Of a DNA stretch of 64,000 nucleotides, positions 13,215 to 24,402 are shown one piece after another. The DNA is from Acanthochlamys bracteata. Taxonomy: Eukaryota; Streptophyta; Magnoliopsida; Pandanales; Velloziaceae. The notes below the pieces were generated by a model. That model was not told the DNA's origin. It was given only the letters and a program-made list of their open reading frames with translations, and made no database searches. The stretch covers positions 4,905,262-4,969,261 of the forward strand of contig CM034145.1 in assembly GCA_019914995.1 (NCBI GenBank), given 5' to 3'. The position numbers and the translations under genes are program-made. Position 1 is the stretch's first letter; each line of letters begins with the position of its first letter.

Positions 13215-13440
13215 GAAGAGTATTTATTAATAAATTTTTTTAAAATAAAAAATATTTTTATTTTTTAAAAAAAACGAATTTTAGTTTTTTTAATTCAAAA
13301 AAATTAATAAAAATATACAATAAAGATCTCACTAAATAAACTTATTTTATACTTTCTAAATTTTAAATAAACTATTTATATATTTATAAAATATATATTA
13401 AAAAATTTATAATTATTTATTCGAAACTTAATGGCAAACG
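13215..13440. repeat. Tourist-like AT-rich MITE
   Basis: Forward-oriented copy directly after the previous reverse copy. The core ACAATAAAGATCTCACTAAA lies near 13320 and the right end is GGCAAACGGGTTC. The pair forms a large inverted arrangement. Confidence 0.5.
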
Positions 13441-14122
13441 GGTTCTTTGTATTTTGACTCAAGTAATGTAACAGCTACACGCGGGCGTATTTATTTTATA
13501 GATAAAGTGAATAAAATGAGTTTTATTAAATTTAATTTAAAAAATAAAATTAAAAATATTTAATAAAAAATAAAATTATATATTAATTTAATATTTATAG
13601 TAATTTTTAAAAATAAATTTTTAAAAAATTTATTAATAAAAAAATTTTATTTTAATTTTTATATATATTTTATATTAAAAATGAGTTTAAAAAAAAGTGA
13701 GTTTGGTGTTACTAAACACACCCTAACTCTTATATATTTGCCGTAATTGCATGCACCATTGCAATTGTTCTTTGTGTAATTTCCTTGAGATCACGCAATC
13801 TAAATAATCGACTAAACTTTTGACTCAAATATTTGCCGTTCACTTAATTGACACCGTTTTGATCTTGTGTTTTTCTTCAGACCACGCAATCTAAATACTT
13901 GACTTGGACTTTTACCGGGTCAAGCAAAGAATTCAATGCCCACAATTGTGATGCAACAATTCAAAAGCCCACCTAGTACTACTAATAACATACCATGGAT
14001 AGATTTTTCTTCCCATATTCTACAAAAGTAGTTGAATTTTGCATGCCTTCACGAACCATTCTACAGAAGTAATTGAAATTTGCAGCAAGCACTTCATGGC
14101 TACCACGCGGCCGGGAATCATC

Positions 14123-14129
14123 CTTTAAA
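14123..14129 (+). promoter_or_regulatory. Possible TATA element of the chitinase gene
   Basis: TTTAAAA lies 48 bases upstream of the chitinase ATG. Spacing suits a TATA-like element with a short leader. Sequence and position are the only support. Confidence 0.35.
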
Positions 14130-14176
14130 AGGGAATGATAATTAATTAATCTAAGTTAGAGCTAACCATCTCAGCA

Positions 14177-15367
14177 ATGAAATACCCAACTCTTGCGCTT
14201 CTACTTCTAAATCTTGCTTTTTCTGTATCTGGAAATCCTTTACCGATCCGCGGTGGATACTTTCCGTCATGGAACGCTGCCACTCTCCCTGTTTCCTCCG
14301 TCAACACTTCATATTTCACGCACGTCTTTTATGCCTACATCAATCCCAGCTCTGTAACATTTAAACTCAACGTCACCGCCGCCGACGCGCCGGTGCTTTC
14401 CACATTTGCTTCTTCACTCCACTCTGCTCACCCTCCTGCTAAAGCGCTTATCTCGATCGCCGGTGACCGCGACACCATATCCAAGATTGCAGCGGACCGT
14501 AGAAACCGTCAGATTTTTATCATATCAACGATAAAAACTGCAAGAGAGTACGGCCTCGACGGGCTCGATCTTGACTACGAGTCCCCCGAAACGCAGAAAG
14601 AGATGTCTGATTTGGCTAAGCTTCTACGCGAATGGCGTGCTAAAATCAATAAGGAAGCACGTTACTCAGGCAAGCCACCACTTCTGCTCACTGCTGCTGT
14701 CTACTTCGCTTCTTCGTTCTTCGAGAGAAACAAAAGCGAGTACCCGATATCTTCGATCAACGCAAACCTGGACTGGATGAACGTTATGAGTTATGACTAC
14801 CACGGAAACTGGGATACGGGGAGCACCGCACTCCATGCAGCTTTGTACGACCCACAAAGCAATATAAGCACAAGCTATGGAATACAAACATGGCTGAAAG
14901 CCGGTGTGCCGGCAAAGAAAATGGTCATCGGATTGCCGTTATACGGACACAGTTGGAAGCTAAAGAATGCTGCAGAGCACGGAGTGGGAGCGCCGGCAGT
15001 GGGAATTGGGCCCGGAGACAGTGATGGAACGATGCTTTATTCGAAGATTGTGGAGTTTAATGAACTAACTGGAGCAGTTGAAGTGTTTGATAAAGAAAGA
15101 GTTGGAGCTTATTCGTTCACCGGAACGACGTGGATCGGGTACGATAATCCGGCATCGGCGACGGCGAAGGTGGAGTACGCGAAAGCCCACGGGCTTGGTG
15201 GGTATTTCTTTTGGGCTATTGGGTATGAAAAGGACTGGGCCATCACTAGCAAAGGTTTGTCTTTTTGATTAATTTCTAAAGTAAGATTGTTAAATTTGAA
15301 GTTTTGTTTACTGATTGTTTTTTGCATGTTTATTGGTATTGCAGTTTACGGTTCATGGAAGATTTAA
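14177..15367 (+). CDS. Class V chitinase, glycoside hydrolase family 18, secreted
   Basis: Two exons, 14177-15254 and 15345-15367, give 366 residues; the second adds only the C-terminal VYGSWKI. If the intron is retained, the frame stops at 15268. Residues 1-19 form a hydrophobic signal peptide, so the protein is secreted or vacuolar. The GH18 active-site motif is at 128-135 (D128, D131, D133, E135 in DGLDLDYE), E135 being the presumed proton donor. Later barrel motifs MNVMSYDYHGNWD and GLPLYGHSWK are intact. The upstream barrel motif, normally SIGGG, reads SIAGD. The residue before the catalytic Glu is Tyr, not the usual Trp. Plant class V chitinases cleave chitin-type beta-1,4-GlcNAc chains or Nod factors; some relatives are lectins without activity. 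Activity is likely but not assured. No chitin-binding hevein domain is present. Confidence 0.93.
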
Positions 15368-16189
15368 GAGCAGAGCAAGAGAAGGGTTCTTCACTTCTTT
15401 GATCTACATGCATGAAACAATTGTGCTTACAGAAAAAAAAGAGTATATTCTGATGTACTTCAAAGAGATTTATGGCTGATGCTCAAGAACTGTTTTTATT
15501 CGAGTTTCAACAATTCACTACAATGCCTGATAGGAAGAAGGCAATGGCCGTTACTAAAGCTATGAAGTGACCGAATTATAGTTATATTTCTGTTTATATA
15601 GTTTTGGTTGTGTTTAATTCCATTCTGAAAGACTGATTGCTCGTTTTGTAAAGGGTATAGATTAAAGACTAGTAGTTAATTTATCACGTACAGAAAAGTG
15701 TTACCCAATCAACACATTAACTATATAGGGGGAAAGAAAACAATAATTTCATTCACTAGACATGATCGTTAGGTCTAGTGATGGATCGTCAGCCGAGGGA
15801 TAGATAGCTAGACAAACAACTGATCCAATAAATAAATATATTATAGAATCATTCAGGATTGCTGGAAAAAATTATGTTTTTTAAAAAAGTACAATTTATT
15901 ATACATTTTAAATTAAATAAAATTTTAAAGTATTAAAAACTTTATTTGCTTTTGGGACCGTGAGGATATGTTTTTGAATTGGGGTAAAACGCAGCTATAA
16001 ACATCCGTATGCCATAAACAAAGTGAATTATAAATTTATCCTCGAGAGTTTGATAAAAGTTGGTTGTATTTGAAATAAATTGAACATTTTCAACTCAATG
16101 CAGATACATTTCTTATGTTTAACTCAATTCTAACTATTCATCTGCAACAACATTGCGTAAATTTTTTTTGTTTGGGAAACATATATATG
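15368..16189. other. 3' flank of the chitinase gene and intergenic DNA
   Basis: The first 300 bases probably hold the 3' untranslated region. A 9-bp perfect hairpin lies at 15753-15781. No other feature recognised. Confidence 0.4.
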
Positions 16190-17490
16190 AAGGCTAGCTG
16201 GGAGATTTCCTTCTGCATGACTCTATCAATCCGTTAATATACTTGTCTTGTAAATCTTTATCTTTTACAATCTTTCTCATCTCTTCAGCTTTGATCTTGA
16301 GTTACTTGCCTTCGTCTCCCAACATAACACACTTCAAAACCCTGCCGACTTCTTTCTTGGTAAAACTTCCATCTTCTTCACTCGTTTCAATCCCCATTGC
16401 AAATTTTGTCTTCTTATAAACCTCGCATTGATAGCTTGCTCAGAAGTTATTGGTAACAGGATCAGCAGAATTGCAAATTTTATGCTTTCGGTTGCTGAAC
16501 TACCCCTGCCCGTGTCAAGAAATTATGCTCCGATTGATTGTCTAGCTAAAACGTTGAGTTCATGATTCCAACTTTTGAACACAACCCCGTAATTTTTTGT
16601 TCTTTCATCGAATCCTTCCGTTAAGGTTTGAGTAGCTTGTTGCAGGAGACAGTAGAGCCCAGAGGAAGGGAAGTTGTGAGCGGTCGAGACCCAAAGCTAA
16701 TTCATGAAGCAGTTCGGTGCTCGACACAGCTTCACTCCTAAACGCAATGTAAACAACTGTGCCTGGCTTTTGTTGACCCAACCAATCGAAACTCTTCGTA
16801 TCGCTCTCCATCATCGTTCTTCGATCCTGCAGCTGTTCTCCCGGAGGGATCGGAGAAGGCTAACCGGAATTACAGGTTTCCGATAAAGCTCTTCAAGATG
16901 AGCCAACCAATCGGATTCTAACTCATTGCAACTCCTCACTAAATTAAGCCTTACAACTATACACCATAGCTACCCGGTTGATGTCGGTGAACCTTGAAGT
17001 GTCACCCGAGAAGTAAAGCTTGAGAGCTTGCCGGGCTTCGTGAAGCCGCAAGCAACTTAAGTCGGATAAGTGATTCCAGCCGGCGACCTTGTTAATTTCT
17101 CTGGCTTGATAGGCAATGTTTTCTCATTCATTCAGTTAGCAACTGAAGCGTTAAATGCAGAGAAAGTTATGCTGAAGTAGAGACATGGCGCACCACATTT
17201 GAGTGCAACCGGAGGCAACCAGCAATGACCAAAGTCATGAATAATCCAGTCTGGCATTGGGGACATATTGTAAACGAATTCAGAAAAACGGAGTTTCGAG
17301 ACCGTCGATAGCTTTCTTCAAGTACGGAACATCTTCGGAGTGGATGTCGGCATTCTCCGGCAAACCTTCGACATGCGGAAGACGAAACCAAGCAAAATGA
17401 ATGACATGATGATCAGAGTGTTTGGCGATCAGTCTTTGAATGTTTCATGGAGTGGAGATGAAGGAGACGAAATGGCCTCGGCGAGCTGAA
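16190..17490 (-). pseudogene. UDP-glycosyltransferase pseudogene (UGT91-like)
   Basis: Minus-strand remnants in order. GHFVSFISTP lies near 17465, followed by an in-frame stop. [21 protein letters not shown] is near 17330, a [13 protein letters not shown] equivalent near 17230 and ELESDWLAHLEELYRKPVIP near 16900. FDWLGQQKPGTVVYIAF lies at 16740-16790 and HELALGLDRSQLPFLWAL at 16650-16710. A PSPG-box relic near 16490-16580 has the key WAPQ and HCGW residues replaced and a stop inside. The KDLQDKYINGLIE tail is near 16210. The family glycosylates small molecules such as flavonoids or triterpenoids. Loss of the N-terminus, several stops and frame shifts, and a ruined sugar-donor box make this non-functional. 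Confidence 0.88.
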
Positions 17491-19081
17491 CGAAGAAAGT
17501 AGATTTCAGTATTTATATTTTAATAGTTTTTAAAAATTTGTTAAAAATTAAAAAATATAATTATATTTAAAAATATATAAATAAAAAAATTAAAATAAAT
17601 AAAATTTTGAGTTTTTTTTAATATGAATCATTTAAAACTGCTGAAAGAAAGAAAGTGAAATTACCGCGGCGATTGGAACACATATTGGAGCTCAACTACA
17701 AATGCGAATTTATCCTTACGTACCCTAGTCGGCCAGGTGGCCTAAAAAATCCACCATAAGAAAATCAAATATGCATAAAAATATTTTAAAAATGTTTATA
17801 AAATATTATTTCTTTAAAATAAATTTTAACTAAAAAATAATAAAATAAAGTTTTATGATATAAAATTGTTTATATTTTCAGAATTTTAATAAATTTTATA
17901 AAATAATAAAATTTATTAAAAATATAAAAGAAAGGAGTTTTAAAAAGCTCCTGCCAAGACCCACATCTTCAGTGTCCGTACAACATTTCTGTTAACGATA
18001 AAGTGATATGAGCGTTTAAAAATATTTTATTTTTTCAGAATAAACTTTTTAAAATAAAAAATATTTTATTTTTTAGAAAATAAATTTTAATTTTTTTATT
18101 CTAAAAAAAATAAATAAAAATATACAAAATTTTACCATATAAAAATTTTTATATTATTTAAATTTTTAAATATTTATAAAAAAAATATTAATAAATGATA
18201 AAATAAAAAATAAAAAATTAATTTTTTGATAAATAATATCAAACGCCCCCGGAGGAAAAAAGTCTACAGGGCAGAAAAGTTCAACCAAAAACAAATCTTA
18301 TTAAAGATTAATTCACAAACCAAGAATACAGGGAGCATGCAGAGTGAGACAACAGCACCAATGTTGCTTCTTTCTGCATAAGAAAAATCGAAGGAACAAT
18401 TATCTGTATAATGTTAGCGAAGAAGTGGAAATGGTTCGTGGAGAGAAGGATATGGCTACCATTGGGGAAAAACTCATGCCAAGCGTATTGAATATTATGC
18501 ACATTCATTATCTTCAGAGAAAGTAAAGCTCATTAGACTAGCAGAAATACCATTGAAGCTATTAAGATCAAAGTCCTTTGACAGATGTACAGGAAGTTCG
18601 ATGATAAAATAGCTGTGTTTCAAATGCCTGGTTTAGTTTTTTCTGTCAAAATTAAAATTTCAAACAATTCATATATTTTAAATATAAATTAAACTCAAAA
18701 TTATCTTCAAAATTATTATAGTTTAATTATTAATTCATTTTAAAAAATAAAACTAAAAAATTCATTTTGACTTATATTTTAAAAACTTTTTTCAATTTTT
18801 ACTTTTGCGTTTCAAACACGCCGAAAGCATATAAAAATCAGGTACCTGGGACAGAACAGCTGAAGCAACTTGGAACCTAGCAACAGAACCCAGAACAATG
18901 TTTATCTAGCAAGAAGGAATGATTTGAGATCTTGCTAGCGAATCTAAAATGAGAACTAGTTGGAAATCCTTGGGAACTTTTGGGTTGATTAATGGCTAGA
19001 CGAGGGCGTTCAGCTCATCTCAGTTGCAGCACGAAGAATTGGCATGGGTTGGTTACGGCCAGCGATGGAGGAACACCTTTG
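17491..19081. other. Intergenic DNA with AT-rich elements
   Basis: 17515-17640 and 17765-17950 are AT-rich element remnants. 18255-18600 is a balanced stretch (AATTCACAAACCAAGAATACAG) without a convincing frame. 18610-18830 is an AT-rich block bounded by TGCCTGGTTTAG and TTTCAAACACGCC that looks like another small transposon. Confidence 0.4.
18008..18248. repeat. Tourist-like AT-rich MITE
   Basis: Left end GAGCGTTTAAAAATATTTT and right end TCAAACGCCCCC are inverted complements over the GCGTTT part. Interior matches the family order, with TTTTACCATATAAAAATTTT in place of the usual core. Confidence 0.5.
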
Positions 19082-19193
19082 TCATCGAACTCCGCCATTG
19101 TGAACGTATCCATGGCGGCGTTCCTCGAAGGCCACCGTGTCAAGCCCTGCGGCCCCAAAATTGCTGGCGTAGACGCCGGATCCATACTTCAAA
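19082..19193 (-). pseudogene. Exon-like fragment, downstream part, split by the copia element
   Basis: On the minus strand an open frame runs from 19186 to a stop at 19082 (YGSGVYASNFGAAG...). It is in frame with the open stretch on the far side of the copia element (24403-24481). The heptamer CTTCAAA at 19187-19193 directly abuts the element's LTR and recurs at 24403-24409. I do not recognise the protein. Alternatively the shared heptamer and frame are chance. Confidence 0.3.
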
Positions 19194-19372
19194 TGAGAAA
19201 CTGTTTCTAAATCATATTATTATCATTCAATATTACTTTTTATAAATCTAAATAATAAAAATTTTAACTAAAAAAATATTTAAATATAATTCTAATAAAA
19301 AAATCTAGAATAAAATAAAATATAATTTTAAAGAAGATATTTAAAATAATATATTGTTGACTCACGTCAATA
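19194..19372 (-). repeat. Copia element 1, 3' LTR
   Basis: Aligns by eye with 24178-24369 along its full length: TTATTATTATCATTCAATAT block, TATAAATCTAAATAA block, AATAATATATTRTTGAC end. Shorter by 13 bases because of a deletion around 19230. Confidence 0.85.
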
Positions 19373-19468
19373 TTTTTTTTCAAGTTACTGCAAAGATATC
19401 ATCAATGACTAATTTACTCAGTGAGTCATTAAAATTTTTGTTTGAAATTCCTTTTGTTAATATATCTG

Positions 19469-20122
19469 CTAACTGTATTTTGAAGCTATAAAAGTTAACT
19501 CAACCAATTTTACTTCCAACTTTTCCTTAATAAAATGACGATCGACCTCAACATATTTAGTCCGATCATGCTGTACTGGATTATGAGCAATATCTATTGC
19601 TGCCTTGCTATCACAGAATAGTTTTATGGTAATTTTAGGAGGAAAACCAAGCTCCGTCAATAACATTCAAAACCATAAGAGTTCACAAATTTTATGTGCC
19701 ATCCCTCTGTATTCAGCTTTTGCAGACGATCGAACAACCACTTTCTATTTTTTACTCCTCCATGTGACTAGATTACCACCAACAAATGTAAAATAGTCAG
19801 ATGTAGAGCGTCTATCTGTCTTATCTCCTGCCCAATCCGCATCAATATATCTATCAATATTTAAATGATTATACTTTTTGAATAGTAATCTCCTGTCTGG
19901 TGCTGACTTCAAATATTTTAAAATTTTGTTCACTGCTTCCATATGATCGACACTTGGAGAATGCATAAACTGATTAACAACACTCACTACATATGCTATA
20001 TCTGGGCGAGTATGTGATAAATAAATCAATCTACCAATCAATCGTTGATATTTTTCCTTAGCTACTGGCACTTGATCAGAATATTCTGCTAAGTTGTGTT
20101 TCAGACAATAAGTCAAGGACAT
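19469..20122 (-). pseudogene. Copia element 1: RNase H region
   Basis: Two open segments (19745-20122 and 19469-19666) in different frames. They show the copia RNase H pattern: RLIYLSHTRPDIAYVVSVV, a DADWAGDKTDRRSTSDY segment with the catalytic Asp, and KLFCDSKAAIDIAHNP. A frameshift between them breaks the product. Confidence 0.85.
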
Positions 20123-20146
20123 ATTTTCTTTATGATAGAAAATACC

Positions 20147-20641
20147 TTACTTAGACCTCGCTACTTCAATCTCCAAGAAATATTTCAACTCTCCAAGTTC
20201 TTTCATCTCAAAGTCAGAGGTTAGACGTTTCTTTTGCCTCTGAATTTTTTCATGATCGTTACCTGTAACAATCATATCATCAACATAAATTATCAAAGCA
20301 GTTACCTTATCATTCTGCTTCTTCAAAAATAATGTATGATCAGCATTACTCTGTCCGTAACCATATCTGCTCAAGGCTTGACTGAATCTACCGAACCATG
20401 CTCTCGGAGATTGCTTCAGCCCATATAAAGCCTTTTTTAATTTGAAGACATATTCAGTTCTTCCCGATACCGCATAGCCAGGCGGAAACTCCATATACAC
20501 TTCTTCTTCTAACTCACCATGAATAAATACATTCTTTACATCAAATTGCTGTAAGGGCCAATCAAGATTTGCTGCAAGAGATAGCAATACTCTGATGGTA
20601 TTAATTTTTTCAACTGGAGCAAAAGTCTCGTGATAATCCAC
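20147..20641 (-). pseudogene. Copia element 1: reverse transcriptase (RVT_2) region
   Basis: 164-codon open segment with copia RT hallmarks: ETFAPVEKINTIRVLLSLAA at the start, KKALYGLKQSPRAWF in the middle and the catalytic YVDDM. A stop just upstream (near 20645) separates it from the rest of the polyprotein. It would be a fragment at best. Confidence 0.9.
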
Positions 20642-21789
20642 TCCATAAGTCTATGAGTATCCCTTGGCCACTAATCTTGCCTTATATCTCTCGATCGTTT
20701 TATCTACTTTGTGTTTAATTGTATACATCATTTACAACCAACTACTGTTTTTTCTTCTGGTAGTGGCATTACCTCCCAAATCAAATTCTTCTGAAGAGCT
20801 TTTATCTCTTCATTCATAGCCTTAGTCTATTTAGAATTAGTCCATCTAGAAGAAAGAGTCGCAGCTGATACCTGATTAATGAAACCCACATATGAAGAAG
20901 ACAGCCTATGAGAAGACACATGATTGGCAATAAGATATTTAGAGATTTTTCCTTCCAGGTGAATATCGATTAGGAGATTTTTCACGATTTTCTCTGTGTG
21001 ACAACTGATAACTCCTGTTGACAATGTTAGATGTATCCATAATAATATTCTAAATATGGATACTTACATTAGGAATATCCTCAGGAATTTGAGCGGGTAC
21101 TGCAGAATGCGAGATGGGGTTTCTTCTACAACTTTAGCTTTTTCTATCTGTTCCGTTTCTTTTGGTTCAAATTCAGTATTCTCAATCTCCTCCAGATCTG
21201 AATTATGATTCACGCATTGTCTTTGACCATCCTCAATATATATGCGGAGTTGAATAGTAAGCCAATTCAGATCTTTCGTAGCGTCTATTTTCTCCTAAAT
21301 ATCTGAATGTGATGCCGATTTGACAAAATACATTTCTGACTCTAGAAATGTCACATCCATAGTCACAAAGGTTCGGCGTGTCGGAGGATGACAGCAACGA
21401 TAACCTTTTTGGTGAGGACCATAACCGAGAAACACGCATCTCAAAGCATATGGATCTAATTTGTCCTTTTGGGTTTTCTACAAGTGTACTAATGCAACGG
21501 AACCAAAAATTCGAGGTGGAAGGGAGAGGACAGATGGTATAGTAACAAATGCAGATAAAACCTCAAGTGGTGTCCGAAAATTTAAAACTCAAGATGGCAT
21601 TCGATTAATCACATAGACCGCAGACTGAACTGCATCTACCTAATACTATTTTGGAACATGAGTTTCAAACAATAAAATACAGACGATTTCTAATATGTGT
21701 CGATTTTTTCTCTCTAGCTGCCCCACTTTGTTGAGGTGTTTGTGGACAAGAAGTTTCATTAATAATACCATGCTAATGAAGGTAAGAAC

Positions 21790-22023
21790 TCAAAAATCTA
21801 TTAACATACTCCTCCCATTATTAGAGCAAAAAATTCGAATAGAAAAGGAAAATTGAGTCTGCACCATCTTATGAAACCACACAAATATATCACCAACATC
21901 ACTTTTATTCTTCAAAATATATAACCATATCATGCCAGTGCAATCATCTACAAATATCACAAATAACTTAATGCCAGTCAAAGTCATAACCGGAGAGGGT
22001 CCCCAAACATCCGAATGGACCAA
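21790..22023 (-). pseudogene. Copia element 1: integrase core remnant
   Basis: Reads HSDVWGPSPVMT, then FVDDCTGMIWLYILKNKSD and a terminal FCSNNG. The first catalytic Asp (HSDVWGP) is kept, but the usual DNG motif near the second is NNG here. The downstream part, including the region of the catalytic Glu, is interrupted by stops. Confidence 0.8.
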
Positions 22024-22194
22024 CTCAAAAGGGGATGCTCTTTTATTGATAATAGGAAATTATGACACTCGATGACTCTTAACAAGAATACATGCTTCAT
22101 ACTGAAACTTAGACTCTTTAAAATCGGAAAATAATGATAGTAGTAAATGTTTTAAATAACCAAAAGAAATATGACATAGACTTCAATGTCAAAG

Positions 22195-22707
22195 CTAGAC
22201 TTTATTTTTCTTGTCAACTTCAGATCCACGAGCACTGTAAACTCTGTTTGAACTAACATCATCCAGATAATATAAACCCCCTTTCTTAGTACAACGCCCA
22301 ATTATCTCTTGTGTATGGATATCTTGAAGCAAGTAAAAATAAGGATACATCAGAACAATGCATTTCAATTGTTCAGTATCTTGTCTAGTAGATAAAAGAT
22401 TGTGTGAGAGAGATGAAACAAGTAGACAATTTTGCAAAGATAGAGATGATGATAATGCCACTGTACCAGCATCTGTCATTGGATAACTCTCTCCGTTGGC
22501 ATATGACACATTATTTCTAACTGGAGCACTTACGGTGTGAAAATTTTTCGGATCGAATGTCATATGATCCGTAGCTCTAGAATCTAAAATCCATCCTTTA
22601 TTCTGTTGTGAATTTAAAACAGTAAAGGCAAAGCTTTGGTTACCTAAAATATGAGAATCTGAACTAACCTGCGACACCAAGAATAGAACTAGTGAATGAG
22701 TAACCAA
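22195..22707 (-). pseudogene. Copia element 1: protease and GAG-pre-integrase region
   Basis: 170-codon segment. The aspartic-protease signature, normally DSGA, reads DSRATDHM at about codons 42-49, a substitution expected to inactivate the protease. The GAG-pre-integrase part with the NRVYSARGSEVD tail follows. Confidence 0.8.
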
Positions 22708-22739
22708 TAATATGGAAGATGAAAGATCAGCTAATGTGA

Positions 22740-23641
22740 GGCCTGCAAGACCATACGCTACATCAGAAATTTTTTTATTTTGTTTCTTTTTCTTCTTCTG
22801 TTCCTCTCACCAATCAGGATAACCAACTAACTGAAAGCATGAATTTCGATTATGCACAGCTTTACCACAATGAGTACACTGTTCTTCTTGTGCTTTTTGC
22901 TTCACTTGGGATCTAAGATTTTTGGATGCCACAACAGAATAACTCCATTACTAATATCATTAGAACCCATCATAACTACTCGTCGTTGCTCCTCATGACG
23001 AATGTAATTATAAGATGCTTCTAACCCAGGGAACGCATTTGTTCGCAGTAGATCACTACGGGCTTTATCAAGTGTATCATGAAGCCCAGCAAAAAAAAAA
23101 TAGACACGTTCCTTCTCAATCTCCTATTGTCGAGCTAATATGTCATTAGCACAACACATCTTGATTGGATTGTGAAAATCTAATTCTTGCCATATGCTTT
23201 GTAATTCTGCATAGTAGGCCGTAACGGGCCTTCCACTTTGCTTTAATTTGAATGCCCTGCATGTTAATTCATAAATATGAGATATGTCAGAATTATCATA
23301 ATAAGTTTTGGACATAGCAGTCTAAACATCCATGGCAGTGGGGGGCCGAATAAAAAGCTCCACCACAGCTGGTTCCATAAAGTTGATTAACCATCTTTTG
23401 ACAATAGCATTGTCAGTTCTCCAACAGGCATAAGTAGGATCAGTTTCTCGAGGTCGTGCTATTTCTCCGGTCAAATAGCCAATCTTATTCTTTCCAGCAA
23501 TGTACATCTCAACAACTTGAGACCAAAGAGAATAGTTGGAACCATTTAGTTTAACACAATAGTGGAGGATGAATCACCTTGTACGCTGATAATAGGAGTA
23601 GCTATTGAAGCAACCGGAGAGAGAACACTTGACCCTTCCAT
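22740..23641 (-). pseudogene. Copia element 1: gag with CCHC zinc knuckle
   Basis: Starts at an ATG (23639-23641) reading MEGSSVLSPVAS. The UBN2-type gag body has FWFQVVEMYIAGK-like and KTYYDNSDISHIYELT segments. A zinc knuckle C-X2-C-X4-H-X4-C (CTHCGKAVHNRNSC) lies near 22830-22880. Stop codons at several places split it. Confidence 0.8.
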
Positions 23642-24162
23642 AAATTTTTTTTGTTGGTCAGGTCAGTGGGCCAGGTCGGGTCAGATCTGCTGGATCGGGC
23701 CTAGTCTGCACTGAACCGAATCGGTTCAATGTTGGTCTGCGGTCGGGTCAGCTCGGCAGCGGTCCAAATCGGCTCGATCGGTCGGCATAGAGACGGCGAC
23801 GATTGATCGAGCACGAGAGCGGCGTTCAGAAGTGGTGGCGCGAATAGCGGCGATTGCTCCAGCGGCGTCTCGACGGCGCTCACGGCAGTAGCAGCAGAAG
23901 GCGATCACGACAGCGGCGGCGACGGCGAAAAAAGCGCGGTGGTGGCGGCGACGAAAGCGCGGCGGTGGCGGCGGCAGAAGGACGGCAGCGATGTAAATTT
24001 TTTTTTCCAGTAGATCTAATCCGATTAAATTACAGGACTTATTTTGGTCAGAATTTCTAACCGTTGTAATCGTACCTCCACAATCGCAACGGATAGTCTG
24101 GTCGGAATCTGACCGTCGCAATCGTTTTCTCCACAATGACGACGAGCAGATTTAGAGTTTTT

Positions 24163-24174
24163 GCTCTGGTATCA
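24163..24174 (-). other. Primer-binding site of copia element 1
   Basis: Minus-strand TGATACCAGAGC differs at two positions from the plant copia site TGGTATCAGAGC complementary to initiator-Met tRNA. It lies directly inside the 5' LTR. Confidence 0.7.
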
Positions 24175-24177
24175 AGA

Positions 24178-24369
24178 TGAAAAACTCTTTCTCAATCTTA
24201 TTATTATCATTCAATATAAATACATATATATAGACTCTTATAAATCTAAATAAGGAGAATTTTAAATAAAAAAATATCTAAATATAATTCTAACAAAAAT
24301 ATTTAGAATAAAATAAAATATAATTTAAAAAAAATATTTAAAATAATATATTATTGACTTACGTCAACA
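24178..24369 (-). repeat. Copia element 1, 5' LTR
   Basis: 192-base partner of 19194-19372. It is followed inward by the primer-binding site, which fixes the orientation as minus. Confidence 0.85.
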
Positions 24370-24402
24370 CCTTCCTCGATCTAGATCTCTTTTAAATTTT
24401 TT

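Larger units (their letters stand above)
10006..14100. other. Long AT-rich intergenic region
   Basis: No coding region recognised. 10010-10840 is nearly pure A/T. 10870-11110 is a more balanced stretch (AGCAGCAGCAGCG, GATGGATGACGAGAGC) that could be a relic of a transcribed region but shows no open frame. 11255-11400 is a GC-richer block beginning AGGTCGGACCGTGACC, similar in style to the repeat at 54.96-55.45 kb. Several AT-rich MITEs are listed separately. Confidence 0.5.
19194..24369 (-). mobile_element. Degenerate Ty1/copia LTR retrotransposon (element 1)
   Basis: 5.18-kb element on the minus strand. LTRs lie at 19194-19372 (3') and 24178-24369 (5'); each starts TGTTGAC-like and ends TTTCTCA or TTTTTCA when read on the minus strand. 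A primer-binding site close to the initiator-Met tRNA complement (TGATACCAGAGC) is at 24163-24174. Domains follow in copia order: gag with zinc knuckle, protease, integrase, reverse transcriptase, RNase H. Stops and frame shifts separate the domains. The 179- and 192-base LTRs differ by indels and substitutions, so it is not young. The 5' untranslated region (about 23.65-24.15 kb) is strikingly GC-rich. Confidence 0.9.

Noticed and set aside
13480..13730. Possible additional MITE of the Tourist-like family
   Set aside because: AT-rich with a terminal AAACACACCC word, but lacks the family core and matching ends, so not listed as a copy.
14571..14887. Short open frames in other frames of the chitinase gene
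   Set aside because: Overlap the intact GH18 frame and show no independent similarity.
18992..19245. Plus-strand open frames near the copia boundary
   Set aside because: One runs into the LTR and neither resembles a known protein. The minus strand gives a more coherent frame across the insertion.
23726..24136. 136-codon Arg/Ala/Pro-rich open frame (and similar ones at 59.7-60.2 kb)
   Set aside because: Lies between primer-binding site and gag in copia elements, and open frames occur on both strands because of high GC content.
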